Of a stretch of DNA of 64,000 nt, positions 38,639-46,372 are shown piece by piece; the stretch's first letter is position 1, and each line of letters opens with the position of its first letter. The position numbers were made by a program, and so were the translations under genes. The notes under the pieces are model-generated. The model worked only from the letters and a program-made list of their open reading frames with translations, did not search any database and had not been told where the DNA came from. Origin of the DNA: Thiobacter sp964445085. Its GTDB lineage: Bacteria; Pseudomonadota; Gammaproteobacteria; Burkholderiales; Thiobacteraceae. The stretch is taken from the NCBI GenBank assembly GCA_964445085.1, contig CAYUJV010000001.1, positions 1 through 64,000 on the forward strand. The letters are read 5' to 3'.

Positions 38639-39793
38639 TCATGCCGCCTCGGCGGTCAGTCGTTTGACGATGGAACCCAGCGCATCGAGCACGCGGTCGA
38701 TCTCTGCCTCAGTCGTGTAGCGGCTCAGGGAGAAGCGAATGGTCGCCAGTGCCTCCGCCTCGCTCAGCCCCATGGCGGTCAGCACGTGCGACGGCACATT
38801 GCCGCCGGCGGTGCACGCCGCGCCGGAGGAGGCGCAGATGTGCGCCTTGTCCAGGCGGTCGAGGATCACCTCGGCCTGCAGCCCGCCGAAGCAGATGCTG
38901 CTGGTGTTGCCGATGCGCGGGGCCAGCCCGCCGTTGAGGGTGGTGCCCGGGATGCGCATGAGCACGCCGGTCTCGAGCCGGTCGCGCAGGGCAGTGGTCT
39001 GCCTGGCTTTCGCCTGCAGCTCGGCGGCGGCGAGCTCGCAGGCGACGCCCAGGCCGACGATGGCCGGCACGTTCTCCGTCCCGCCGCGGCGCCTGCGCTC
39101 CTGGTGGCCAAACAGCAGGGGCGGAAATTTCAGCCCCTTGCGCACGAACAGGGCGCCAACCCCCTTGGGCGCGTGCAGCTTGTGGCCGGAGAGGGAAAGC
39201 AGGTCGGCCGGTATCTGCGCCAGGTCGATGGGCGCCTTGCCCGCCGCTTGCACGGCATCGGTGTGGAACAGCACGCCCTTGGATTTGGCGATACGCGCCG
39301 CCTCCGCTATGGGGAACAGTACCCCGGTTTCGTTGTTGGCCCACATCAGGGACACCAGGGCGGTGTCGGCGGTGATCGCCCGCTCCAGCGCCATGAGGTC
39401 GAGCATGCCTTCGCCGTTGACGGGCAGCCGGGTCACGCGCAGGCCACCGCGCTCCAGCTGCGCCAGCAGTTCCAGGCTGGAGGGATGCTCCACCGCGCTC
39501 ACCACCACGTGCGACTTGCCCGGGCATGCGGCCAGCGCCCCGAGAATGGCAAGGTGGTTGGATTCCGTGCCGCAGGAGGTGAACACGATCTCCGCCGGCG
39601 CCGCATTGAGCAGGCGCGCCACGGCGCGCCGCGCCTGTTCCACCTGCTCCCTGGCGGCCACACCCGCGGCGTGTTTGCTGGACGGATTGCCGTAGAGATC
39701 GCGCAGGCAGCGCAAGACCGGCTCCACGCATTCCGGCGCCAAGGCCGTGGTGGCGTTGTTGTCCAGATACACGATGGGGTCCTGATCCGTCAT
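38639..39793 (-). CDS. nifS: Cysteine desulfurase NifS
   Basis: A 384-residue PLP enzyme supplying sulfur for nitrogenase clusters. It starts MTDQDPIVYLDNNATTALAP; the PLP lysine is in SLSGHKLHAPKGVG and the persulfide Cys in ASSGAACTAGG. Compared with the window's IscS the sequence and C-terminus are NifS-like. The start overlaps the DUF3024 gene stop (ATGA). No nifU accompanies it. Confidence 0.96.
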   Translation of the reverse strand: MTDQDPIVYLDNNATTALAPECVEPVLRCLRDLYGNPSSKHAAGVAAREQVEQARRAVARLLNAAPAEIVFTSCGTESNHLAILGALAACPGKSHVVVSAVEHPSSLELLAQLERGGLRVTRLPVNGEGMLDLMALERAITADTALVSLMWANNETGVLFPIAEAARIAKSKGVLFHTDAVQAAGKAPIDLAQIPADLLSLSGHKLHAPKGVGALFVRKGLKFPPLLFGHQERRRRGGTENVPAIVGLGVACELAAAELQAKARQTTALRDRLETGVLMRIPGTTLNGGLAPRIGNTSSICFGGLQAEVILDRLDKAHICASSGAACTAGGNVPSHVLTAMGLSEAEALATIRFSLSRYTTEAEIDRVLDALGSIVKRLTAEAA

Positions 39794-40110
39794 TGCCAGA
39801 AAATCCGGTCCGGGTCGTGATTCAGCACGTCGAGCACGGTGCCCAGGGAGCGGAACTCGCCGTACAGCAGCCATGAACGCTCTGCATGGTCCTTGCGATA
39901 GAGACGCCAGGCGCGCTTGCCTTCCATATACTCCAGGCGGGCGATGTCGATCACGCCGCCCTCCGGGTCCACATTGCGGGAGCAGCAGGGGCTCTGTATC
40001 CAGTACCCCGTGTCGGCCGGCTTCACCGCGGGTGACACGTAGCGATAGCGCCTGCGCGCTGCCAGTGCGCGTTCGATGCGTTTGCGGTCGATGTCGTTCG
40101 GATGCTGCAC
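39790..40110 (-). CDS. DUF3024-like protein before nifS
   Basis: A 106-residue protein beginning at GTG 40110 (GGAGG 6 nt ahead). It contains RIERALAARRRYRYVSPAVK, a CCSRNVDPEGG cysteine pair and AWRLYRKDHAERSWLLYGEF. The C-terminal W-x-L-Y...W-x-L-Y pattern resembles DUF3024 proteins seen beside nifS. The cysteine pair in SPCCSRN may have a redox or metal role. Translation is coupled to nifS. Confidence 0.72.
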   Translation of the reverse strand: MQHPNDIDRKRIERALAARRRYRYVSPAVKPADTGYWIQSPCCSRNVDPEGGVIDIARLEYMEGKRAWRLYRKDHAERSWLLYGEFRSLGTVLDVLNHDPDRIFWQ

Positions 40111-40137
40111 ACCTTGCCTCCGTGCCCTTGCGCCGCG

Positions 40138-40377
40138 CTACAGCGGCGCGATCTCTTCCTCGAGGCAGCCCACCACCCGGCCCTCCGGGAATTCCACCAG
40201 GTAGACCGGCAGGTTCAGTTCCTCGTGATGCCCGACGTTGACGATCTCGCCCTGGGTGCCGTTGCTCACCAGCAGCGCGTCCGGTTCGCGATCCGGGTAG
40301 GTGCCGTCGTTGAACAGGTCGGTGGTGGCCACGACCGGCTGGCCCCACTGGTATTTCGCTTCCCGCAGTTCGATCAT
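40138..40377 (-). CDS. nifZ: NifZ, second copy
   Basis: A 79-residue NifZ domain (MIELREAKYQWGQPVVATTD) with NDGTYPDREPDALLVSNGTQ and GEIVNVGHHEE, then LPVYLVEFPEGRVVGCLEEE. NifZ helps form the second P-cluster of the MoFe protein. It overlaps the preceding nifZ by ATGA. The two copies differ clearly, so they are an old tandem pair. Confidence 0.9.
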   Translation of the reverse strand: MIELREAKYQWGQPVVATTDLFNDGTYPDREPDALLVSNGTQGEIVNVGHHEELNLPVYLVEFPEGRVVGCLEEEIAPL

Positions 40378-40691
40378 GCTGCCTCCCCGCTCAGTGCGGC
40401 ATCGCCGGCCGGCTTCTCGTCCTCGACCGCTTCCAGCTCCTTGCCCCGCATGCCGACCCGGTGGCCGGTGTCGATGAAATCCACGGCATAGATGTAGAAC
40501 TGCTGCAAGAACGTGCCGATGCTGGTGACGTAGCCGATGTCGCCCTTGCGCACCAGTATTTCGCCGATGTCCTTGCCGGCGTAGGTGCCGTCGTTGCGCA
40601 CGGTCTTGGTGGAGCGCACCTTCTGGCCGTAGTCGAAGATCGGGTCGGCGGTGAGTTCCACGATGTCGCTGTCACGACTGATTTTTGCCAT
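40374..40691 (-). CDS. nifZ: NifZ, first copy
   Basis: A 105-residue NifZ protein (MAKISRDSDIVELTADPIFD) containing YGQKVRSTKTVRNDGTYAGK, GEILVRKGDIGYVTSIGTFL and YAVDFIDTGHRVGMRGKELE; the C-terminus is acidic. It shares the strand pattern of the next gene, its likely paralogue. Role: MoFe P-cluster maturation. Confidence 0.92.
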   Translation of the reverse strand: MAKISRDSDIVELTADPIFDYGQKVRSTKTVRNDGTYAGKDIGEILVRKGDIGYVTSIGTFLQQFYIYAVDFIDTGHRVGMRGKELEAVEDEKPAGDAALSGEAA

Positions 40692-40704
40692 GGCTGCCCC
40701 CTGC

Positions 40705-41484
40705 CTATACGAGAGTCAGAACCGGTTCATCCTGCCCGCCACTGCCGGATGCCAGGCGGGCGGCGGCCAGCTCGCGGACCATGGGGTCCGCGTCGTCCCG
40801 CATGCGGGTGAGCGCCTTGCCGGAGATGCGGCCCGCCACTTCGTAGCGCACGCGCCAGTCCGGATCGTCGGCCAGCAGGTGCAGCTGCCCGTCCTTGAGC
40901 CGCTTGGCCACCTCCTGACGCACGGCCGCATCCTCGTCGTGGACCATGTGCGTGAGCCAGCCTTCTGCGATACGGCGCGCGACGGTGCAGCGCACGGAAA
41001 CGTCCGGGTCGCGCACCATCAGCGGCAGCAGCGCTTCCGGGATGCGGCGCGCCACCACCTGGCGCACGTAGTAATCCGGGTCATTGATCATGGCGCCGAG
41101 GTCGCGCGGCTCGAGGCGCGCGGCCACGCGGATGCGCACCTCCCGGTGCGGGTCGTTGATGAGCGTCAGCAAATGCTTGGGCGGCAGGCGCATGGCGGCG
41201 CTCCAGCGCACCGTTTCGTCGGGGTCGTACATCATGCGCGGCAGATGGAACACGTCCACGTGCTTGGCTGCCACCGCACGCACTTCGAAATAGGGGTGAT
41301 CCAGAAAATTCCGGGCGCGATCCGGGTTCCAGTCGAAGAAGCGGTCGATGTGCTTGGCATAGCGGTCCTCGACGCAGGCGTGGCCCAGCCGGCAGCGGTC
41401 CTGCGCAAGCAGTTCCCGGCAGGCGCACGCGCCGCAGTCGATTCTGTCTCCCGGCCAGTTCAGGGGCGGGCCAATGTCATTCAT
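40705..41484 (-). CDS. 4Fe-4S leucine-rich-repeat-variant (LRV) protein
   Basis: A 259-residue protein. An N-terminal cysteine set (Cys17, 20, 22, 31, 37 in DCGACACRELLAQDRCRLGHAC) is the LRV Fe-S domain, followed by about seven LRV repeats with the D-P-x-x-x-V-R pattern (DPDETVRWSAAMRL, DPHREVRIRVAARL, DPDYYVRQVVARRI, DPDVSVRCTVARRI, DEDAAVRQEVAKRL, DPDWRVRYEVAGRI). The A. vinelandii LRV protein is also nif-linked. Role unknown. The start overlaps the TPR gene stop by 8 bp. Confidence 0.92.
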   Translation of the reverse strand: MNDIGPPLNWPGDRIDCGACACRELLAQDRCRLGHACVEDRYAKHIDRFFDWNPDRARNFLDHPYFEVRAVAAKHVDVFHLPRMMYDPDETVRWSAAMRLPPKHLLTLINDPHREVRIRVAARLEPRDLGAMINDPDYYVRQVVARRIPEALLPLMVRDPDVSVRCTVARRIAEGWLTHMVHDEDAAVRQEVAKRLKDGQLHLLADDPDWRVRYEVAGRISGKALTRMRDDADPMVRELAAARLASGSGGQDEPVLTLV

Positions 41485-42007
41485 CGTCGTCCTCCCGGCC
41501 GTGGCGGGCGAGCACCTGGAGCAGGACGGTGGCGTTCAGTTTGTCGCTCGGGTCCAGCTCCAGCATTTTGGTGAGCGCGGCATGGCTTTCCTCCAGCCGC
41601 CCGAGGCGCATCTGCAGGTAGCCGTAGGCTTTCAGGGTGAACAGATAGAAGCGCGGCAGGATCGCATCGTAGCTACCGAAATCGGCATCGCTCCGATGCA
41701 CGGCACGCCAGTCCTCGTTCAGGCGGTTGTCCCGCGCCGCCTTCGCCAGGACACGCCTGGCCACCAGCAACGCATCCGTCAGGCGCCCCTTGTAGAAATA
41801 GAAGCGGTACAGCGCGATCAGCACGGCGGCATGCCCCGGCGCAAGCGCCTGGGCCTGGAACAGGTGGCTCTCCGCCACCGCGTCGTGCGCGTAATTGAGC
41901 CCCGCCAGGCGCAGGTGCAGTTCAGCCTGCTCCGGCAGGTGCCCGCCGAGACAGGCACGCTCCAGCCAGTCCGGGTTGATGTCCTCCGGTGCGTCGGCGG
42001 TGCTCAT
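41477..42007 (-). CDS. TPR-like helical protein, paralogue of the 18458 gene
   Basis: A 176-residue protein from MSTADAPEDINPDWLERACL, chosen because GGGGAGG precedes ATG 42007; an in-frame ATG at 42043 would add 12 residues. Helical repeats include LYRFYFYKGRLTDALLVARR and FYLFTLKAYGYLQMRLGRLE, near-copies of segments in the 18458 protein. It lies between the nif iscA gene and the LRV gene. Such a TPR protein could hold an assembly partner; no evidence for which. Confidence 0.78.
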   Translation of the reverse strand: MSTADAPEDINPDWLERACLGGHLPEQAELHLRLAGLNYAHDAVAESHLFQAQALAPGHAAVLIALYRFYFYKGRLTDALLVARRVLAKAARDNRLNEDWRAVHRSDADFGSYDAILPRFYLFTLKAYGYLQMRLGRLEESHAALTKMLELDPSDKLNATVLLQVLARHGREDDDE

Positions 42008-42061
42008 CGGCCGGCCCTCCCCTGTCACGCGCACCGTTGCCATCGCATCCCCCGCGCCGCC

Positions 42062-42427
42062 TCAGTGCTTGCGCCCGATGCTGGAGATATCGACGCTGGC
42101 GACGCCGCCGCTCGAACTGCTGCAGCCGCAGGAGGGCGAATTCGGCGTGACGAAGGTCAGGCCGCTGTTGGTCGGCGTGTCGGCGAAGTCCATGGTAGCG
42201 CCTTCCAGCAGCAGGCGACTTTCCGCCGGCAGGAAGAACTTCACGCCGTTGACCTCGACCACCGCATCGCCCTCTTTCGGCGCCGCTTCCACGGTGAATT
42301 CGGACGCGAGTCCGGAACAGCCGCCGGCGCTGACCATCAGGCGAAAGCCGGCGTTCTCGCCCGCACCGCCGAAGCGGATCATGCGGCGCACGAACTTCTC
42401 GGCGGCGGGCGTCATCGTGAACTGCAT
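42062..42427 (-). CDS. nif-type A-type Fe-S carrier (HesB/IscA-nif)
   Basis: A 121-residue A-type carrier. The core SAGGCSGLASEFTVEAAPKE and the end SPSCGCSSSSGG carry the three cysteines; the family is the nif-specific HesB/IscA found beside nifB, nifU or nifS. It is the third A-type carrier in the window. The tail after the last cysteines is longer (VASVDISSIGRKH). It follows fdxN by 9 bp. Confidence 0.9.
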   Translation of the reverse strand: MQFTMTPAAEKFVRRMIRFGGAGENAGFRLMVSAGGCSGLASEFTVEAAPKEGDAVVEVNGVKFFLPAESRLLLEGATMDFADTPTNSGLTFVTPNSPSCGCSSSSGGVASVDISSIGRKH

Positions 42428-42436
42428 CGTCCTCTC

Positions 42437-42658
42437 CTAGGCCGCCTGATAGCGCGGGTAGCTGTTGTCGATGATGCAGGTGTTGTCCACCGGGCACACG
42501 GCGACGCACTGCGGCTCGTCGAAATAGCCGATGCACTCGGTGCATTTCTCCGGCTTGATGATGAAGGTGCCGTCCTTTTCGCGGATGGCGTTGTTGGGGC
42601 ACTCCGGTTCGCACGCCGAGCAGGCGGTGCATTGGGAAGCGACGATCTTGTAAGCCAT
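42437..42658 (-). CDS. fdxN: 2[4Fe-4S] ferredoxin FdxN
   Basis: A 73-residue bacterial-type ferredoxin with CTACSACEPECPNNA and CTECIGYFDEPQCVAVCP, the extended second motif of nif ferredoxins. FdxN proteins reduce NifH or help NifB. It lies 32 bp after nifB, so a role as NifB electron donor is plausible. Confidence 0.94.
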   Translation of the reverse strand: MAYKIVASQCTACSACEPECPNNAIREKDGTFIIKPEKCTECIGYFDEPQCVAVCPVDNTCIIDNSYPRYQAA

Positions 42659-42690
42659 GGTCTTGCTCTCCTAGCTGTTGCTTGAAAATC

Positions 42691-44250
42691 TCATGCCGCG
42701 ATGAAGGCGCCCTGGCGGATGCTCGCGTCGCCGCGCTCCTGGTGCACGATCTCGCCGCTCTTCACCTTTTCCAGGTAGTCCTTGAAGTAGCGCAGGGCAG
42801 ACTGTTCGATGTACTCGTTGGCGTACTGGTCCACCGCGTCGATGCCGGCGGCCTTCAGGTCGGCCTTGGGACAGCCGCCGATCTTGGCCACGAACACCGC
42901 ATGGCAGTCGTTGATGGCGCGGATCACCGTGGCGAGCGTGTCCTCCTCGCCGAAGCCGCCCTGGCAGTACATGTCCACCCGGCGATGGCCGACGAACTTG
43001 GCGCCGGACGTCGAGAGTTCGTAGATCTGAAACTCGTGGGCGTGCCCGAAGTGCTCGTTGATGCGGCCGCTGCCCTTGGTGGCGACGGCCACCAGCATCC
43101 TGAGGCCGGCGAATTCGCCGGACATGTCTTCCAGTTCCGCCTGCCGCGCCTCGACCTTGGCCTGGCGTTCCTTCTCCACGGCTTCCTGGTAGGCCTTGCG
43201 GCCCTCCAGGTCATAGGTGACTTCCATCGCTTCGATCTTTTCGGTGGTGAACTCGGCGCTGCGGTCCTCGCCCAGCAGGCCGACGGCGTCGGCCCGGCAC
43301 TGGCGGCAGTGGCGCATCATGTTCATCTCGCCCTCGCACTGGTCCTGCAGGGCCTTGAGCTCCTGCGCGGTGGGGCCGCGCTGGCCGTTGAGGCCGAACA
43401 CGGTGCCGTGCTCCGGTGCCGAGATGAGCGGCATGATGTTGTGCAGGAAGGCGCCGCGGGATTTCACCGCCCTGTTCACCTCGACCAGGTGCTGGTCGTT
43501 GATGCCGGGGATCATCACCGAGTTGACCTTGCACAGGATGCCGCGCTCGGTCAGCATCTCCAGGCCGCGCAGCTGGTGCTCGCTCAGGATGCGCGCCGCG
43601 TCGATGCCCTTCCAGCGCTTGTTCTTCCAGAAGATCCACGGGTAGATGTGCTGCCCCACTTCCGGATCGACCATGTTGATGGTGATGGTGACGTGGTCGA
43701 TGTTGTACTGGGACAGGCGATCGACGTGCTCGGGCAGCGCCAGACCATTGGTGGACACGCACAGCTTGATGTCCGGTGCGGTCTTGGCCACCAGCTCGAA
43801 GGTCTTGAAGGTCTTTTCGGGATTGGCGAGGGGGTCTCCGGGGCCGGCGATGCCCAGCACCGTCATCTGCGGAATGGTGGAGGCCACCGCCAGCACCTTC
43901 TTCGCCGCCTGCTCCGGCGTGAGCTTCTCGCTCACCACACCGGGACGCGACTCGTTGGCGCAATCGTACTTGCGGTTGCAGTAGTTGCACTGGATGTTGC
44001 AGGCCGGCGCCACGGCCACGTGCATGCGTGCGTAATGGTGATGGGCCTCCTCGCTGTAGCAGGGATGGTTCTTCACCTTCTCCCAGATTTCCGGCGGCAG
44101 GTCGTTCTGCCCCGCGCCCGAGCCGCAGCTGGCCTTGCCGCTGCCGCCCGAGGTGCCGCAGCCCTTGTGCTCGGCCATCTGCTGCATGATCTGATCGAGA
44201 GGCTTGATCTGATCGATGCCCACGCTCGCCACACTTGCCTGATTGTCCAT
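42691..44250 (-). CDS. nifB: FeMo-co synthesis radical-SAM enzyme NifB, with NifX-like domain
   Basis: A 519-residue enzyme that fuses two [4Fe-4S] clusters with carbide from SAM into NifB-co. The radical-SAM motif C-x3-C-x2-C is APACNIQCNYCNRKYDC; GIAGPGDPLANPEKT is the SAM-binding glycine motif. From about residue 395 a NifX-like domain follows (VAVATKGSGRINEHFGHAHE). The start MDNQASVASVGIDQIKPLD comes after the sigma-54 element. It is the first gene of the long minus-strand operon to 35517. Confidence 0.97.
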   Translation of the reverse strand: MDNQASVASVGIDQIKPLDQIMQQMAEHKGCGTSGGSGKASCGSGAGQNDLPPEIWEKVKNHPCYSEEAHHHYARMHVAVAPACNIQCNYCNRKYDCANESRPGVVSEKLTPEQAAKKVLAVASTIPQMTVLGIAGPGDPLANPEKTFKTFELVAKTAPDIKLCVSTNGLALPEHVDRLSQYNIDHVTITINMVDPEVGQHIYPWIFWKNKRWKGIDAARILSEHQLRGLEMLTERGILCKVNSVMIPGINDQHLVEVNRAVKSRGAFLHNIMPLISAPEHGTVFGLNGQRGPTAQELKALQDQCEGEMNMMRHCRQCRADAVGLLGEDRSAEFTTEKIEAMEVTYDLEGRKAYQEAVEKERQAKVEARQAELEDMSGEFAGLRMLVAVATKGSGRINEHFGHAHEFQIYELSTSGAKFVGHRRVDMYCQGGFGEEDTLATVIRAINDCHAVFVAKIGGCPKADLKAAGIDAVDQYANEYIEQSALRYFKDYLEKVKSGEIVHQERGDASIRQGAFIAA

Positions 44251-44329
44251 GCCCTGGCTCCTGTCCGGTTCAACCGCTGGCGATCGCGCCAGCGACCGCC
44301 CGTCAAATGAGTTCGTACACGAGCCGTTC

Positions 44330-44345
44330 AGCAACAAGCATGCCA
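44330..44345 (-). promoter_or_regulatory. Sigma-54 promoter of nifB
   Basis: On the minus strand TGGCATGCTTGTTGCT matches TGGCAY-N5-TTGCT, GG-GC spacing 12, 80 bp before the nifB start. Confidence 0.88.
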
Positions 44346-44402
44346 CTCGAAGATTTCAACGAAATGCCGCAGGATTGAGGCACTTGGCGTGCCTGAGGCG
44401 TT

Positions 44403-44418
44403 TGTCGCAACTGCTACA
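44403..44418 (-). promoter_or_regulatory. NifA site of nifB
   Basis: TGTCGCAACTGCTACA (TGT-N10-ACA) lies about 58 bp upstream of the -24 box. The remainder of the 336-bp nifA-nifB gap has no gene or clear terminator. Confidence 0.85.
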
Positions 44419-44586
44419 AATGGAGACCGGCGGGGAGGGAATTGTCGGGAAGACTACAGCAGTGGAAGCAATGCAATGGTTTGCGCCGCCAACGTGGCCT
44501 TTCGTGGGGAAATGCGGCGCGCCGGCCGAGTGCGCAATGGGAAGCGCGGATGCGAACTCGGTCCGCGCTGGTTTTGCAGCCCACTG

Positions 44587-46203
44587 CTAAAGGCGTTTGA
44601 CTTCGATGTTGTACTTCTGCAGCGCGTAGCCGATCTGACGGGGCGTCAGATTCAGCAGGCGCGCGGCCTTCGCCTGCACCCAGCCGCACTGCTCCATCGC
44701 CCACACCAGGCGCTCGCGTTCCGTCGTGAAGACTGGTTCTTCCGTGCCGGCAGGCTCGTCGGTTGCGCCCGGCGGAGCGCTTCGGGCAGCGGCCGCGACC
44801 GGGGCGATCGAAACCACCTGCTGCGCCTGACCGTAGTGCTGCAGCACCTGCGAGAAGCACTTGTTCTGCTGGCAGGGCAGGTCCACGTCCTGGATCACAT
44901 TGCCCCGGGTCATGGTGGCGGTGCGCTCGACGCAGTTCTCCAGCTCCCGCACATTGCCGGGCCAGTTGCACTTGAGCATGACTTCCAGCGCCTCGGGCGA
45001 AATGGACAGCTTGCGTTCGTTCTCCTTGTTGAACTTGTCCAGGAAGTGCTCCACCAGCAGCGGAATGTCTTCCCGCCGCTCGCGCAGGGGCGGCAGGAAG
45101 ATGCTCACCACGTTGACGCGGTAATAGAGGTCGGCGCGAAAGGTGCCCTTCGCCACATCTTCTTCCATGTTGCGGTTGGTGGCGGCGATCAGGCGCACAT
45201 CGACCTTGATCGACTTGTTCCCGCCCACGCGTTCGAACTCCCGCTCCTGCAGCACGCGCAGCAGCTTGGTCTGGAACGACGGCGAGATTTCCCCCAGCTC
45301 ATCCAGAAACAGCGTGCCGCCCTGGGCCATTTCGAAGCGGCCCTTGCGTTCCTGCGTGGCGCCGGTGAAGGACCCTTTTTCGTGGCCGAACAGTTCGGAC
45401 TCGAGCAGCGTCTCGGACAGGGCGGCGCAGTTGACCTTGATGAAGGGGGCGTCCTTGCGCGGGCTCAGGTAGTGGATCGAGCGGGCGATCACCTCTTTGC
45501 CGGTGCCGCTCTCGCCGCGCAGGAGCACGGTCGACTTGCCCGGTGCCGCCTGGTGCACCTCGGCGAAGACTTCCTGCATGCGCTTGCTGCGGCCGATGAC
45601 GTTGTCCAGGCGGTACCTGCCCTGCAGTTCCTTCTGCAGGCGATGCTGGTACTGCATCAGTTCCTCGCGCTCGGCAGCGACGTTGTCGTGCAGGCGGGTG
45701 ATCTGGCCGATCAGGTTGGCGATCATGGCCAGGAAGCGCACGTCCGCTTCGAAGTTGACCGGGCCGCCGTCCACCTCGCGGTCCACGCTCAACACCCCCA
45801 CGGTTTCGCGCCCCACCTTGATCGGCACGCCGATGAAGGCGACCACGCGCCCTTCCGCCATGCTGCGCGAGCCGGTTCGGTTGAGGAACAGGGGCTCCTT
45901 CGCCACGTCCGGTATCACCATGGGCATGCCGGTCTCGAGGATCCGCCCGGTGATGCCCTCCCCTTTGCGGAAACGCCCGCGTTGCGCCGCCTCGGCCGAC
46001 ATGCCCGTTGCCTCAACTACGTGCAGGTCGCCGGATGCCTGCACCAAACTGATCATGCCGCGCCGCATCTTGAGGTGCGACGAAAGCACGCCGAGCACCT
46101 CTCTCGCCGTCTTGTTCAGGTCGAGGGAGGAACTCAGTATCTTGCTGATTTCATATATGGTTGCGAGCTCGATGCTCGCCTCGTGCGTCGGAAATGCGCC
46201 CAT
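44587..46203 (-). CDS. nifA: Sigma-54-dependent nif activator NifA, oxygen-sensitive type
   Basis: A 538-residue enhancer-binding protein: N-terminal GAF domain (residues about 15-185), AAA+ domain with Walker A GESGTGKEV, the GAFTGA loop as GSFTGA, and a C-terminal helix-turn-helix (QAKAARLLNLTPRQIGYAL). After the AAA+ domain the cysteine motif C-x11-C-x19-C-x4-C is complete (CNWPGNVRELENC to CQQNKC), as in NifA proteins that sense oxygen directly and need no NifL; no nifL is present. The ATG 46203 replaces a TTG at 46239. It is 169 bp downstream of glgP on the same strand. Confidence 0.96.
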   Translation of the reverse strand: MGAFPTHEASIELATIYEISKILSSSLDLNKTAREVLGVLSSHLKMRRGMISLVQASGDLHVVEATGMSAEAAQRGRFRKGEGITGRILETGMPMVIPDVAKEPLFLNRTGSRSMAEGRVVAFIGVPIKVGRETVGVLSVDREVDGGPVNFEADVRFLAMIANLIGQITRLHDNVAAEREELMQYQHRLQKELQGRYRLDNVIGRSKRMQEVFAEVHQAAPGKSTVLLRGESGTGKEVIARSIHYLSPRKDAPFIKVNCAALSETLLESELFGHEKGSFTGATQERKGRFEMAQGGTLFLDELGEISPSFQTKLLRVLQEREFERVGGNKSIKVDVRLIAATNRNMEEDVAKGTFRADLYYRVNVVSIFLPPLRERREDIPLLVEHFLDKFNKENERKLSISPEALEVMLKCNWPGNVRELENCVERTATMTRGNVIQDVDLPCQQNKCFSQVLQHYGQAQQVVSIAPVAAAARSAPPGATDEPAGTEEPVFTTERERLVWAMEQCGWVQAKAARLLNLTPRQIGYALQKYNIEVKRL

Positions 46204-46248
46204 ATCAGCCAACCCCGCTGGGCCGGATGACGGCCCCAAGAAACAACA

Positions 46249-46261
46249 ATGGTGACACCAT
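46249..46261. promoter_or_regulatory. Palindrome in the nifA leader
   Basis: ATGGTG-A-CACCAT is a perfect palindrome about 47 bp before the nifA start, between the sigma-54 element and the ATG. It could bind a regulator or fold in the leader RNA. Confidence 0.4.
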
Positions 46262-46274
46262 GGTCATTTCAGGG

Positions 46275-46290
46275 AGCAAGTAGCGTGCCA
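46275..46290 (-). promoter_or_regulatory. Sigma-54 promoter of nifA
   Basis: On the minus strand TGGCACGCTACTTGCT matches the full consensus TGGCACG-N4-TTGCT, 72 bp before nifA. No TGT-N10-ACA was found upstream, and no clear NtrC site either; an inverted repeat GGAGCC-GGT-GGCTCC (46346-46360) lies about 55 bp upstream and may be a regulator site or the glgP terminator. Confidence 0.85.
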
Positions 46291-46372
46291 AAGAGCCGTG
46301 GCCGTCCCGACCTCGGCGCGCCCGTTTCCCAAAGGAACAGCGCCTGGAGCCGGTGGCTCCACTCGTCACGGA

